Source of the DNA: Alistipes_A hominis
Lineage (GTDB): Bacteria > Bacteroidota > Bacteroidia > Bacteroidales > Rikenellaceae
Assembly: GCF_014288115.1 (NCBI RefSeq)
Contig: NZ_JACOOK010000001.1
Location: forward strand, 558,001-622,000
Reading direction: 5' to 3'
Length of the DNA stretch: 64,000 bases
In this document: positions 1 through 8,760 of the stretch, piece by piece
Layout of the letters: every line of letters starts with the position of its first letter
Numbering within the stretch: position 1 is the stretch's first letter
Made by a program: the position numbers and the translations under genes
The notes under the pieces: generated by a model
What the model saw: only the letters and a program-made list of their open reading frames with translations
What the model was told of the DNA's origin: nothing
The model's database searches: none

Positions 1-1157
1 AACACGATATCGGCGAAATACCCTTCGCGCAGGTAACCGCGCTCCCGGATCCGGAACCGGACAGCCGGCGCATGACACATTTTTTCGACCGCCGTTTCGA
101 CCGGGAACACCCCGTTGCGACTCATTTCGAGCATCGCTACCAGCGAATGCTGCACCAGCGGGCCGCCGGACGGAGCTTTCAGGTAAGGCAGCTTCTTCTC
201 ATCGAGCGTGTGCGGGGCATGATCCGTCGCTACGACGTCTACGCGTCCGTCCGCGATTCCGCGGCGCAACGCATCGCGGTCGGCCTCGCTTTTGATAGCC
301 GGATTCCACTTGATAAAATTCCCCATGCGGGCGTAGTCGGCGTCACTGAACCACAGGTGATGCACGCACACCTCGTTCGTAATCCGTTTACCGGAGAGCG
401 GCCCCCGGTCGAAAAGATCGAGTTCGCGGGCCGTGCTCAGGTGCAGCACGTGCAGGTCCGCCCCGTAGCGCGTCGCCAATTCGATGGCCTTCGCCGACGA
501 CCGGTAACAAGCCTCGGCCGACCGGATCAGCGGATGCATCGCCACCGTTATCTCATCGCCGTACCCAGCCCGGAAACGCTCCATATTAGCGCGCACGGTC
601 GCCTCGTCCTCGCAGTGCGTCGCCACCGGCACCGGGGACTGGGCGAATATCGACGCCAGCGCGCGATCGTCGTCGACCAGCATGTTCCCGGTCGAAGAAC
701 CCATAAACACTTTGACGCCGCACACCCGTTTCGGATCGATTCGTTCGATCTCGGCGGCATTTTCGTTCGTCGCCCCGAAATAAAACGAATAGTTCGTTAC
801 GGACGTTTCGGCGGCCCGTTCGAATTTCTCGTCGAGCAGGCCGAGCGTTACGGTCGGAGGCTTGACGTTCGGCATATCCATAAAAGAAGTGACTCCACCG
901 GCGGCGGCGGCGGCCGACTCGCTGTGGATATCGGCCTTGTAGGTAAGCCCCGGTTCGCGGAAATGCACCTGATCGTCGATCGCGCCGGGCAACACCCACT
1001 GTCCCCGGGCGTCGATCGTTTCGCCTTCGAAACGGTCGTGCGGATATGCGCCCCGGCCGATCTCGGCGATCCGTTCGCCGCGGACGACTACGTATCCTTC
1101 GAAACGCACCCCGTCACCGAAGACCGTCCCTCCGCGAATCAGCAGCCCCCGGCTCAT
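1..1157 (-). CDS. pyrC: dihydroorotase, 3' end cut by window edge
   Basis: Catalyses reversible cyclisation of N-carbamoyl-aspartate to dihydroorotate, the third step of pyrimidine synthesis, in the cytosol. Reading the minus strand from ATG 1157 gives MSRGLLIRGGTVFGDGVRFE, then the amidohydrolase metal signature DDQVHFREPG near residue 58, a conserved ATHCEDE segment near residue 170, LHVLHLSTAREL near residue 230 and DVVATDHAPH near residue 300, all typical of class I DHOases. About 385 codons are visible; the usual length is about 420-450, so only the C-terminus is missing. The start overlaps the stop of the upstream glycosyltransferase gene as ATGA, so the two are probably translationally coupled. 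Identification is firm; the C-terminus cannot be judged. Confidence 0.95.
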   Translation of the reverse strand, partial: MSRGLLIRGGTVFGDGVRFEGYVVVRGERIAEIGRGAYPHDRFEGETIDARGQWVLPGAIDDQVHFREPGLTYKADIHSESAAAAAGGVTSFMDMPNVKPPTVTLGLLDEKFERAAETSVTNYSFYFGATNENAAEIERIDPKRVCGVKVFMGSSTGNMLVDDDRALASIFAQSPVPVATHCEDEATVRANMERFRAGYGDEITVAMHPLIRSAEACYRSSAKAIELATRYGADLHVLHLSTARELDLFDRGPLSGKRITNEVCVHHLWFSDADYARMGNFIKWNPAIKSEADRDALRRGIADGRVDVVATDHAPHTLDEKKLPYLKAPSGGPLVQHSLVAMLEMSRNGVFPVETAVEKMCHAPAVRFRIRERGYLREGYFADIV

Positions 1158-1876
1158 ACGGCTTTCGGTTTGATCGAACGGAAACGCAGTTTCAGCACCC
1201 CGAAAAAAGCTTCGCGGAAAATCCCGCCGCTCATTTTCGACGCGCCGAGCGTCCGTTCGGTGAAAATGATAGGCACCTCCTTGACACGGAAACCCAACTT
1301 CCACGCGGTATATTTCATTTCGACCTGAAAACCGTAACCTTTCATCCGCACGGCATCCATATCCATCGTCCGCAGCAACTTCGCGCTGTAACATACGAAA
1401 CCGGCCGTCGCATCGCGCACCGGCATCCCGGTCACGAAACGCACATACGCCGACGCGTAATAGGACATCAGCACCCGTTTCATCGGCCAGTTCACCACGT
1501 TCACGCCGGTCACGTAACGCGACCCGATCACCAGGTCGGCCCCTGCGACCGCCGCCTGCGACAACCGCACCAGATCGTCCGGATTATGCGAAAAATCGCA
1601 GTCCATTTCGAAAACGTAGTCGTACCCGTTCTCAAGTGCCCAGCGGAATCCCGCAAGGTAAGCGGTGCCGAGTCCCAGCTTGCCGGAACGCTCGATCAGG
1701 TGCAGCGAGCCGGGATAGACCCGCTGCTGCTCCCGGACTACTTTCGCCGTACCGTCCGGAGAGCCGTCGTCGATAATCAACAGGTCGAACTTTTCAGGCA
1801 GGGAAAAGACTTTGTCTATCATCGGCCGGATGTTGTCAAGCTCGTTGTAGGTCGGAATAATCACCAGGTTTCTCAT
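1154..1876 (-). CDS. GT2 polyprenol-phosphate mannosyltransferase (DPM1-like)
   Basis: Predicted to transfer a sugar, by family analogy mannose from GDP-mannose, to a polyprenyl phosphate at the inner face of the cytoplasmic membrane. The 240-aa product starts MRNLVIIPTYNELDNI and has the GT2 nucleotide-binding segment LLIIDDGSPDGT, the metal site EMDCDFSHNP and a conserved VIGSRYV...NWP stretch, all as in DPM1-type synthases. No C-terminal membrane segments are seen, so it is the short soluble form. A GTG 39 nt further upstream would add a non-conserved tail; ATG 1876 fits the family N-terminus. It heads a two-gene unit with dihydroorotase (ATGA overlap). The acceptor and sugar are inferred. 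Confidence 0.9.
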   Translation of the reverse strand: MRNLVIIPTYNELDNIRPMIDKVFSLPEKFDLLIIDDGSPDGTAKVVREQQRVYPGSLHLIERSGKLGLGTAYLAGFRWALENGYDYVFEMDCDFSHNPDDLVRLSQAAVAGADLVIGSRYVTGVNVVNWPMKRVLMSYYASAYVRFVTGMPVRDATAGFVCYSAKLLRTMDMDAVRMKGYGFQVEMKYTAWKLGFRVKEVPIIFTERTLGASKMSGGIFREAFFGVLKLRFRSIKPKAV

Positions 1877-1928
1877 ACATTCAGTTGCTATGCGCCGCGA
1901 TGTTGCACACGACACGCTAATTTTAAAA

Positions 1929-1936
1929 CAAAAGTA
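1929..1936 (-). promoter_or_regulatory. -7 box of the glycosyltransferase-pyrC unit
   Basis: The minus strand reads TACTTTTG, matching the Bacteroidota TAnnTTTG -7 element about 50 nt before ATG 1876. It sits back to back with the plus-strand box at 1938-1945, one base apart. Confidence 0.5.
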
Positions 1937-1937
1937 G

Positions 1938-1945
1938 TAATTTTG
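1938..1945 (+). promoter_or_regulatory. -7 box of the FAD oxidoreductase gene
   Basis: TAATTTTG matches TAnnTTTG and lies 30 nt before ATG 1976. No clear TTTG -33 element is seen. Confidence 0.45.
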
Positions 1946-1975
1946 GCGAAATATGTAACTTTATCCTTAAAAATT

Positions 1976-3538
1976 ATGCCCATCGAACTGTCGCTGGAAC
2001 TCACGCCGAAACAGGCATCCGACCAGGCCCGTTACCTGCCGCTGATCGCCGACCGGATAGCCGTTCCGCAATCCCGGATCGCACTGGTACGCATCGTTCG
2101 CCGTTCGATCGACGCGCGCAGCCGCCAGATCCGCGTCAACCTCGGCGTACAGATCTATGTCGACGGAGAACAGGCTCCGCCGCCGGTGCGCTTCGATTAT
2201 CCGCAGGTCGGGGGTCGCACGCCGGTCGTCGTCGTCGGATCGGGGCCGGCCGGACTGTTCGCCGCGCTGCGGCTGATCGAACGCGGCTTGCGCCCGATCG
2301 TACTCGAACGCGGACGAGACGTCTCGGCGCGCAAAAGGGACATCGCCCGGATCAACCGCAACGGCCCGGTAGATCCGGAATCGAACTACGCTTTCGGCGA
2401 AGGCGGAGCGGGCACCTATTCCGACGGCAAGCTCTTCACGCGCTCGAAAAAACGCGGCGACTACCGCAAGGCGCTCGAAGTTTTCCGCTTCCACGGCGCC
2501 GACGAGTCGATCCTGTACGACACGCACCCGCACATCGGCACCGACCGGCTGCCGCGCATCATCGCCGCGATGCGACAGACGATCGTCGACGCCGGCGGAC
2601 AGGTGCTGTTCGGGGCGAAAATAACCGACGTCCGAATCCGGAACGGAAAAATCGCCGGGGTCTGCCTCGGCGACACGACGGTCGAAGGGGCCGCCGTAAT
2701 TCTCGCGACCGGACACTCGGCGCGCGACATCTACGAAATCCTGCACCGCCGGGGAGTACGGATCGAAGCCAAACCGTTCGCGATGGGCGTCCGGGCCGAA
2801 CATCCGCAACAACTGATCGACCGCGCGCAATACCACCTGCCCGAACGCGGCGAATACCTGCCCGCCGCCTCGTACTCGTTGGTCAGCCAGGTCGGCGGAC
2901 GGGGCGTCTACTCGTTCTGCATGTGTCCGGGAGGTTTTATCGTGCCGGCCATGACGCGCGCCGGAGAGTCGGTCGTCAACGGCATGTCGCCGTCGGGCCG
3001 CAACTCGGTATTCGCCAATTCGGGCATCGTCACCGAAATCCGCCTTTCCGACTTCGAACACCTGCGGGCCGAACACGGGGAACTGGCCGGGCTGCGTTTC
3101 CAGCAGCAATTCGAAGAGCTGGCCTACCGGCAGATCGGCGACCGGCAGATCGCCCCGGCGCAACGGCTGGCCGACTTCGTAGCCGGAAAAGCGTCCGGAT
3201 CGCTGCCGCGCTGCTCCTACGTGCCGGGCATCGCCGCGACGCGAATGGAACAGTGGATGCCCGGCACGATTTCCGACGCGCTGCGGGGCGGCCTGGCCTC
3301 GTTCGACAAGAAACTGCGCGGATTCGTAACGAACGAGGCGCTCGTCGTCGGCGTCGAATCGCGCACTTCTTCGCCGGTACGCATCCCGCGCGATCCGGCG
3401 ACGCTGATGCACCCGCAGACCGCGGGGCTTTTCCCGGCCGGCGAGGGCGCCGGATACGCCGGGGGAATCATCTCGGCCGCCATCGACGGCGAACGGTGCG
3501 CCGACCGCGCCGCCGACTACCTTGCAGGAAAGCCGTAA
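1976..3538 (+). CDS. NAD(P)/FAD-dependent oxidoreductase (COG2509 type)
   Basis: The 520-aa cytosolic flavoprotein has a short N-terminal alpha/beta domain (about residues 1-80) and then a Rossmann FAD motif, VVVVGSGPAGLFAALRLIERG, near residue 85. Further conserved blocks are NYAFGEGGAGTYSDGKLFTR, the second dinucleotide region VILATGHSARD and a C-terminal GLFPAGEGAGYAGGI. This arrangement and length match the uncharacterised FAD-dependent dehydrogenases of COG2509, for which no substrate is firmly known. The reading frame stays open far upstream, but ATG 1976 is chosen because homologous sequence begins there and a promoter box lies 30 nt before it. Family is secure, reaction unknown. Confidence 0.9.
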   Translation: MPIELSLELTPKQASDQARYLPLIADRIAVPQSRIALVRIVRRSIDARSRQIRVNLGVQIYVDGEQAPPPVRFDYPQVGGRTPVVVVGSGPAGLFAALRLIERGLRPIVLERGRDVSARKRDIARINRNGPVDPESNYAFGEGGAGTYSDGKLFTRSKKRGDYRKALEVFRFHGADESILYDTHPHIGTDRLPRIIAAMRQTIVDAGGQVLFGAKITDVRIRNGKIAGVCLGDTTVEGAAVILATGHSARDIYEILHRRGVRIEAKPFAMGVRAEHPQQLIDRAQYHLPERGEYLPAASYSLVSQVGGRGVYSFCMCPGGFIVPAMTRAGESVVNGMSPSGRNSVFANSGIVTEIRLSDFEHLRAEHGELAGLRFQQQFEELAYRQIGDRQIAPAQRLADFVAGKASGSLPRCSYVPGIAATRMEQWMPGTISDALRGGLASFDKKLRGFVTNEALVVGVESRTSSPVRIPRDPATLMHPQTAGLFPAGEGAGYAGGIISAAIDGERCADRAADYLAGKP

Positions 3539-3594
3539 AGTCCTTTTTATGACCGGAATGGACGGAATGCCGCCGACAGGATGCAAAAAAGCCG

Positions 3595-3602
3595 TACCTT
3601 TG
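3595..3602 (+). promoter_or_regulatory. -7 box immediately before the MATE gene
   Basis: TACCTTTG matches TAnnTTTG exactly and ends 4 nt before ATG 3607. Transcription would start at or very near the start codon, so the message may be leaderless. Confidence 0.55.
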
Positions 3603-3606
3603 CGGC

Positions 3607-4896
3607 ATGAACCGTAAAATCCTCGCGCTGGCCATTCCGAACATCATCTCCAACATCACGATCCCGCTGTTGGGCATGGTCGACATGGCCATCGTCGGTC
3701 ACCTCGGCGACGACGCGCTGATCGGCGGAATCGCCATCGGGACGGCCGTTTTCAACTTCATATACTGGAACCTGGCTTTCCTGAGAATGGGAACCAGCGG
3801 CCTGGCGGCACAAGCCTACGGCGCGCACGATTTCCGCGAAATCGCCGCCATTCTGGTACGGGCTCTTTCGGTCGCGCTGGCGGCAGCGATGGCGCTGCTG
3901 ATCCTGCAGCGTCCAGCCGGCCGGCTGACGCTGATGATGATGGACGGCACGCCGCACACGATGCGCTATGCGGCCGAATATTTTTTCGCACGCATCTGGG
4001 CGGCCCCGGCCACCATCTCGCTGTTCGCTTTCCAGGGATGGTACATCGGTATGCAGAACTCGCGCTTCCCAATGTACATCGCCATCGTCATCAACCTGAT
4101 CAACATCGTCTTCTGCCTGTGGTTCACGCTGGGACTCGGCTGGGGCATCGCCGGCGTAGCCTGGGGAACGGTCGTCGCGCAATATTGCGGTCTGCTGATC
4201 TCCGCCGGGCTGTGGCTCCGGTATTACCGGCGCTTTCTACGCTACATCGACCTGAAAGAGAGCCTGAAGATCAAACCGATGCTCGGATTTTTCCGAATCA
4301 ACCGCGACATTTTCCTGCGGACGGCCTGCATCGTCGCCGTATACACTTTTTTCACCTCCGCATCGTCCGGCATGGGAGACACGCTGCTGGCGGTCAACAT
4401 GCTGCTAATGCAGCTTTTCACGTTGTTCTCGTACCTGATGGACGGCTTCGCCTATGCCGGGGAATCGCTGGCGGGACGCTACGTAGGCGCCCGGAATCCC
4501 GAGATGCTGCGCAAATGCATCCGCTACCTGCTCGCATGGAGCCTCGTTATGGCGATACTCTACGTCGGCGTCTACGCCTTCGGCTGGCGGACGATCCTGT
4601 CGTTGTTCACCGACAGCACGGCCATCCTGTCAGGAGCCGGAGCCTATGTCGAATGGCTGATCGTCATTCCGCTGATCGCTTTCGCGCCGTTCATGATCGA
4701 CGGCATCCTGATCGGAGCGACCCGGACGGCGGTGATGCGCAACTCCGTCTTCGTCTCGACGGTCGTCTTCTTCGCCGCCTATTACGGACTGCGCGGCATA
4801 GCGGGCAATAACGCCCTCTGGTTCGCATTCACGGCATTTCTGGTGATGCGCGGGGTGCTGCAATATTATATGACGAACCGGCTGCGGATCATCTGA
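3607..4896 (+). CDS. MATE family (DinF-like) efflux transporter
   Basis: A 429-aa polytopic inner-membrane protein with about twelve hydrophobic segments in two similar halves, as in MATE cation/drug antiporters of the DinF branch. The first helix has the family hallmark IPNIISNITIPLLGMVDMAI, followed by VGHLGDDALIGGIAIG; the second half has GMGDTLLAVNMLLMQ and DGFAYAGESLAGRYVGARN. Length is typical. The start is fixed by the conserved N-terminal helix although the promoter box lies only 4 nt upstream. It stands alone on the plus strand and faces meaB. The exported compound cannot be told from sequence. Confidence 0.93.
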   Translation: MNRKILALAIPNIISNITIPLLGMVDMAIVGHLGDDALIGGIAIGTAVFNFIYWNLAFLRMGTSGLAAQAYGAHDFREIAAILVRALSVALAAAMALLILQRPAGRLTLMMMDGTPHTMRYAAEYFFARIWAAPATISLFAFQGWYIGMQNSRFPMYIAIVINLINIVFCLWFTLGLGWGIAGVAWGTVVAQYCGLLISAGLWLRYYRRFLRYIDLKESLKIKPMLGFFRINRDIFLRTACIVAVYTFFTSASSGMGDTLLAVNMLLMQLFTLFSYLMDGFAYAGESLAGRYVGARNPEMLRKCIRYLLAWSLVMAILYVGVYAFGWRTILSLFTDSTAILSGAGAYVEWLIVIPLIAFAPFMIDGILIGATRTAVMRNSVFVSTVVFFAAYYGLRGIAGNNALWFAFTAFLVMRGVLQYYMTNRLRII

Positions 4897-4935
4897 CCCG
4901 CAGCCGGCAATCGTTATCCGCCTTCCCGACGGAAT

Positions 4936-6036
4936 TTATTTCCCGATCTTGCCGAAATAATCGTTCAGCAACTCACGGGCCGCGACGAACGAACTTTTAC
5001 GGTCGGCCAGCACCATCTTCTCGAATTCGCCGATCCGGGCCGCGACCTCTTCGTTCCGGTAAAAATGCTCGCGCAACGCTTCGTCGATCGTTTCGTACAT
5101 CCAGTATTTAGCCTGCCGGTGACGGTTGCGCTGGAAATAACCGTTCTTTCCGGTAAATTTCAAAAAATCTTCGACGCCGTTCCAGATTTCGGACAGTCCG
5201 GTGTGCTCGACCGACGAACAGGTGTAAACCCGCGGCCGCCACTGCGAATCGGGCATCGGAAACAGGTTCAGCGCATTGGCGAAATGACTCCGGGCTACAT
5301 CGGCACGCTGCTGATTGCCGCCGTCGGCCTTGTTGATCGCGATCATATCGGCCATCTCCATGATGCCGCGCTTGATCCCTTGCAGTTCGTCGCCGGCGCC
5401 GGCGATCTGCAACAACAAAAACATATCGACCATCGAATGCACGGCCGTCTCGGACTGCCCCACCCCGACCGTCTCGATGAAAATAACGTCGAACCCGGCG
5501 GCTTCGCACAGAATGATGGTTTCGCGCGTCTTGCGGGCCACCCCGCCGAGCGAACCGGCCGAAGGGGAAGGGCGTATGAAAACGCTCGGATTGTGCACAA
5601 GCGTCTCCATCCGGGTCTTATCGCCCAGGATGGAACCTTTGCTGCGCTCCGAACTCGGGTCGATCGCCAGCACCGAAAGCTTGTGCCCGAGGTTGGCCAC
5701 CATGTCGCCGATCGCTTCGATAAACGTCGACTTGCCGGCGCCCGGCACCCCGGTGATCCCGATCCGCACCGACCGGCCCGAATGGGGAAGGCAGCGCTCG
5801 ATGATCTCCTGCGCCTGCGCGTAGTGTTCGGGCAACAGGCTCTCGACCAGCGTAATCGCCTGCGAAAGCACCGTAATATTACCCGCCAGGATTCCCTGCA
5901 TGTATTCGTCGGTCGTCATCCGATGCCGTTTCGCCCGGCGGAAATAAGGGTTTACGACGGGAGGCTGTTCGACGCCCCGGTTCACCGCCAGCGCGCTGTC
6001 GTGCTCCCTGCCATGTATATCTTCGTAGTGTTCCAT
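4936..6036 (-). CDS. meaB: MeaB/ArgK GTPase chaperone of methylmalonyl-CoA mutase
   Basis: G3E-family P-loop GTPase that guards and reactivates B12-dependent methylmalonyl-CoA mutase in the propionate/succinate route. The 366-aa product has the Walker A motif GITGVPGAGKST near residues 93-103, the following LAIDPSSERSKGSILGDKTRM block, a switch region FIETVGVGQSE, the NKAD specificity motif and the C-terminal dimerisation helix region. The first 35-40 residues are less conserved. Mutase subunits are often adjacent in Bacteroidota but are not in this window; the next gene here is the convergent MATE transporter. Identification is firm. Confidence 0.95.
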   Translation of the reverse strand: MEHYEDIHGREHDSALAVNRGVEQPPVVNPYFRRAKRHRMTTDEYMQGILAGNITVLSQAITLVESLLPEHYAQAQEIIERCLPHSGRSVRIGITGVPGAGKSTFIEAIGDMVANLGHKLSVLAIDPSSERSKGSILGDKTRMETLVHNPSVFIRPSPSAGSLGGVARKTRETIILCEAAGFDVIFIETVGVGQSETAVHSMVDMFLLLQIAGAGDELQGIKRGIMEMADMIAINKADGGNQQRADVARSHFANALNLFPMPDSQWRPRVYTCSSVEHTGLSEIWNGVEDFLKFTGKNGYFQRNRHRQAKYWMYETIDEALREHFYRNEEVAARIGEFEKMVLADRKSSFVAARELLNDYFGKIGK

Positions 6037-6215
6037 AGTCCAATCGCGGATTATTCGACGAAGATACCAATTTTATTTGATCTCTCCTACCGTACAACGG
6101 AAAAGTCTCCGGCATGAATTCCGGAAATGTCCCGCGCTTCCGGAGTACGGGCGAGACGTCGTTCGGATTCCGCCGCGGTAAATTGCCGCATCACGGGACT
6201 TCGCAGCGCGCCGCT

Positions 6216-6246
6216 TTTGCAAATCCGGAAAAATAAATTACTTTTG
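6216..6246 (+). promoter_or_regulatory. promoter of tRNA-Pro(TGG)
   Basis: TTTG at 6216-6219 and TACTTTTG at 6239-6246 are 19 nt apart, the Bacteroidota -33/-7 arrangement, 30 nt before the tRNA. Confidence 0.65.
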
Positions 6247-6276
6247 CCCTGATTTCTCCGTCCGGGGAAGGGTATT

Positions 6277-6351
6277 CGGGGTGTAGCGCAGCCCGGTTAG
6301 CGCACCTGCTTTGGGAGCAGGGGGTCCCAGGTTCGAATCCTGGTACCCCGA
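6277..6351 (+). tRNA. tRNA-Pro (anticodon TGG)
   Basis: A cloverleaf folds with acceptor CGGGGTG/TACCCCG, D arm around GCGCAGCCCGGTTAGCGC, anticodon stem CCTGC/GCAGG enclosing loop TTTGGGA (anticodon TGG) and a T arm with GTTCGAATCC. The discriminator is A and CCA is not encoded. It is nearly identical outside the anticodon arm to the tRNA-Pro at 13524-13598. Confidence 0.97.
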
Positions 6352-6364
6352 CAAATGGAAAATG

Positions 6365-6395
6365 CGGGCGGCGGCAAAATAATTGCCGCCGCCCG
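6365..6395. terminator. hairpin between tRNA-Pro(TGG) and the GT2 gene
   Basis: A 13-bp perfect GC-rich stem (6365-6377 with 6383-6395, loop AATAA) followed by a T-rich run on the plus strand. It can end the tRNA transcript and, read on the minus strand, the glycosyltransferase unit. Confidence 0.7.
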
Positions 6396-6436
6396 GTTTA
6401 TTTATTTTCAAACCGTTCGCTCTTTTCCGTCGGGCA

Positions 6437-7438
6437 TTACCGGCTTTTGCTTTTGAATATTTTCCGAAATACGCGGTACGCCCTGATATAAAGCCCGTAA
6501 TGACCGTACAGCATCCGCCGTCTGAACCAAGTTCCCCAACCGATTCGGCTGAATTTCAGGCGATCGAAATCATGCATCTTAGATACGATATCCCTGCAAA
6601 CGGCGTCGAATTCGAACGCCTCGCCGAAAACGGAGATGTGATTGATCACATGGGCGCCTCGTTTCAACACTTCGGCTTCGAACCGATCCTGGTCTTCGGG
6701 GAAAACATTTTTTTCGCGCAGGAACAGCACCCTCTCACGGATCACCAAAAAGAACCGATATTCGGCCTGCGGATCAAATCCGCTGTGCAGGATGCTTCCG
6801 GTCCGGAGCAGGTAATAATATAGAGGCACATTCTGTTGCACGATCCGGTTCGCTCTGTAAAACAGTTTGTACATGATCGCCATATCCTCAAAGACCGTAT
6901 GATCTTCCGGGAAAAGCACCCCGTCGAACAACTCCCGTTTGAACAGTTTATCCCAGAAATAACTTCTTATCAGGGAGTCTTCGTATAACAATCTCAGCGC
7001 CTCCCTGCGGTCATAAACGACGGTATCGCCGCCGTCCCCGGAAGCCCCGCACCGCATCCCTTGCTCCCCGACCTCGTAATACGAACAAATGGAAATATCC
7101 GCCCCGTAATCCGTCGCCCCCCGGTACAATGTCCGGCAAAAATCGCGATCCACCCAGTCGTCGCTGTCCACGAAACCCAAATACCTGCCGCGCGCAAGCC
7201 GAATACCCGCATTGCGGGCTCCGCTGACCCCGGCATTCCGTTGGTGGACGACCCGGATCCGGCTATCCCGCTCCGCATAAGAATCGCAGACGGCCCCCGA
7301 CGCGTCCGTCGAACCGTCGTCGACGAGAATGATCTCGATTTCACCGAAAGTCTGCGCCAAAAGGGAGTCTATGCACTTCGGCAAATAAGCCTGCACGTTA
7401 TAGACAGGAACTACGACGGTTATCTCCGGTACGCTCAT
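6437..7438 (-). CDS. GT2 glycosyltransferase, second of a tandem pair
   Basis: Predicted cytosolic inverting GT-A glycosyltransferase for a surface polysaccharide or glycoconjugate. The product (333 aa from MSVPEITVVVPVYNVQ) shows VVPVYNVQAYLPKCIDSLL, the nucleotide-binding IEIILVDDGSTDAS, NAGVSGARNAGI and the DxD-like site GFVDSDDWVD; the C-terminal half resembles capsule-type GT2 enzymes. It follows its paralog at 7450-8457 by a few bases, with the same length and motif spacing, so the pair arose by duplication. The start is uncertain: ATGs at 7438, 7459 and 7483 are in frame, and the last two overlap the upstream stop. Donor and acceptor are unknown. Confidence 0.9.
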   Translation of the reverse strand: MSVPEITVVVPVYNVQAYLPKCIDSLLAQTFGEIEIILVDDGSTDASGAVCDSYAERDSRIRVVHQRNAGVSGARNAGIRLARGRYLGFVDSDDWVDRDFCRTLYRGATDYGADISICSYYEVGEQGMRCGASGDGGDTVVYDRREALRLLYEDSLIRSYFWDKLFKRELFDGVLFPEDHTVFEDMAIMYKLFYRANRIVQQNVPLYYYLLRTGSILHSGFDPQAEYRFFLVIRERVLFLREKNVFPEDQDRFEAEVLKRGAHVINHISVFGEAFEFDAVCRDIVSKMHDFDRLKFSRIGWGTWFRRRMLYGHYGLYIRAYRVFRKIFKSKSR

Positions 7439-7449
7439 TCCTTTGGATG

Positions 7450-8457
7450 TTAACGGCATTTTCGGCCGGTCAGTTTCCGGCAACTTCGAATCAGATTCGC
7501 ATATCCGTCGAAATGATCATAAATCATCTTCCGCCTGAGACAAACGCCGATACCGATTCGTCCGATCCCCAGATGGTCATAACCGTGCATCCTTGCAATC
7601 ACATCGCCGTATAGGCTTTCGAATGCGGTATAATTTTCACGGGATACGATTCGCCCGATCAGGCGGATCGCCCTTTTCAGCACCTTGGCCTCCAGTTTTC
7701 CGCGCTCTTCGGGCAGCAGGTTTTTCTCTTTCTCGAAAAGCGCCTGTTCGCAGACCGCCAGAAAAAACTGATACTCTTTCAACGGATGGGACATCTCGTT
7801 CGTACAGCTATCGCCCCGCATCCGGTAATAATACAACGGAACATTCATCTGCACGACCGCCCCGGTCCGGTAAAACAGCTTATGCATAATGGCCATATCT
7901 TCACACATGATACGGTCTTCGGGGAACCCGATCCCGTCGAACAACTCGCGTCGGAACAACTTGTTCCAACTGAAACTCCTGATCCGGACATCTTCATACA
8001 GCATCCGGATAGCCTCTTTCCGGTCGTAAATCGTTATTTTTCCGTCCGCCGCCTCGGGTTTGGTTTTCCGCGACCGCGCCACGTAATAAGAGCAGATCGA
8101 AATATCCGCCCGGTAATCGATCAACGTTTCATACAGCCGCTTGCAATAATCCCGGTCGACCCAATCGTCGCCGTCGACGAATCCCAGATATTTACCGCGG
8201 GCGAGACGGATCCCGACGTTGCGCGCCTTGCTTACGCCGGCATTCTGCTGATGAACGACCCGGATGCGGCCGTCCCGGGCCGCATAGCGATCGCAGATTT
8301 CGGCAGAGGCATCGGTCGAACCGTCATCGACCAGGATGATCTCGATCGCCGCAAAACTCTGCCCCAACAGAGAATCCAGGCACTCGGGCAAATATTCCTG
8401 CACGTTGTATACGGGAACCACGAGGCTGATCCCGGGCACATCCTTTGTTCTTTCCAT
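7450..8457 (-). CDS. GT2 glycosyltransferase, first of a tandem pair
   Basis: A 335-aa GT-A fold enzyme with SLVVPVYNVQEYLPECL, IEIILVDDGSTDAS, NAGVSKARNVGI and the metal site GFVDGDDWVD, then a variable C-terminal acceptor-binding half rich in basic and aromatic residues. The longer frame reaches ATG 8475, but a perfect -7 box (8473-8480) overlaps that codon, so MERTKDVPG at 8457 is taken as the start. It is transcribed with the similar gene downstream. Tandem GT2 genes of this kind are usual in capsule or O-antigen loci; here they stand beside a broken O-antigen-ligase-like gene, which fits a surface-glycan role but does not prove it. Confidence 0.9.
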   Translation of the reverse strand: MERTKDVPGISLVVPVYNVQEYLPECLDSLLGQSFAAIEIILVDDGSTDASAEICDRYAARDGRIRVVHQQNAGVSKARNVGIRLARGKYLGFVDGDDWVDRDYCKRLYETLIDYRADISICSYYVARSRKTKPEAADGKITIYDRKEAIRMLYEDVRIRSFSWNKLFRRELFDGIGFPEDRIMCEDMAIMHKLFYRTGAVVQMNVPLYYYRMRGDSCTNEMSHPLKEYQFFLAVCEQALFEKEKNLLPEERGKLEAKVLKRAIRLIGRIVSRENYTAFESLYGDVIARMHGYDHLGIGRIGIGVCLRRKMIYDHFDGYANLIRSCRKLTGRKCR

Positions 8458-8472
8458 CCAATGCAAAACAGT

Positions 8473-8480
8473 CAAAAGTA
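8473..8480 (-). promoter_or_regulatory. -7 box of the GT2 pair
   Basis: The minus strand reads TACTTTTG, ending 15 nt before ATG 8457. It decides against the alternative ATG at 8475, which it overlaps. Confidence 0.55.
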
Positions 8481-8754
8481 ATCGATAAATTCCCTCCTAT
8501 TCGTTCGTACGCAAACCGTTTCATTCCGGCGTCTTTACTCGGACAAAAATCATTGTCAAGGCCGAATATTCCTCAAACCTATCCCGTTTGACCCTTTTCG
8601 TATAACAAAGAAACGATTATTAAACGAATTTGCAAATCAACCCGAAGCAATTCGCACGGAATAGATAAAAAAACTCACGGATATCCGACTCGAAACGCCG
8701 GCCCTGCTTTAAGGATGCCTGCGACCGTCCGATCGTTGCTTACCGGCAGCCGGA
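8481..8754. other. spacer with no recognised gene
   Basis: AT-richer than its surroundings. No open frame with protein-like composition and no RNA structure was recognised between the GT2 promoter box and the hairpin at 8761. Confidence 0.5.
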
Positions 8755-8760
8755 AAACAA

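Noticed and set aside
72..1328. Long plus-strand open frame of 418 codons
   Set aside because: It is antisense to pyrC and the glycosyltransferase; the minus strand shows clear conserved motifs and the plus frame has Arg/His-rich shadow composition.
1967..3586. 539-codon minus-strand frame
   Set aside because: Antisense to the FAD oxidoreductase, whose Rossmann motif is on the plus strand; composition is typical of a high-G+C shadow frame.
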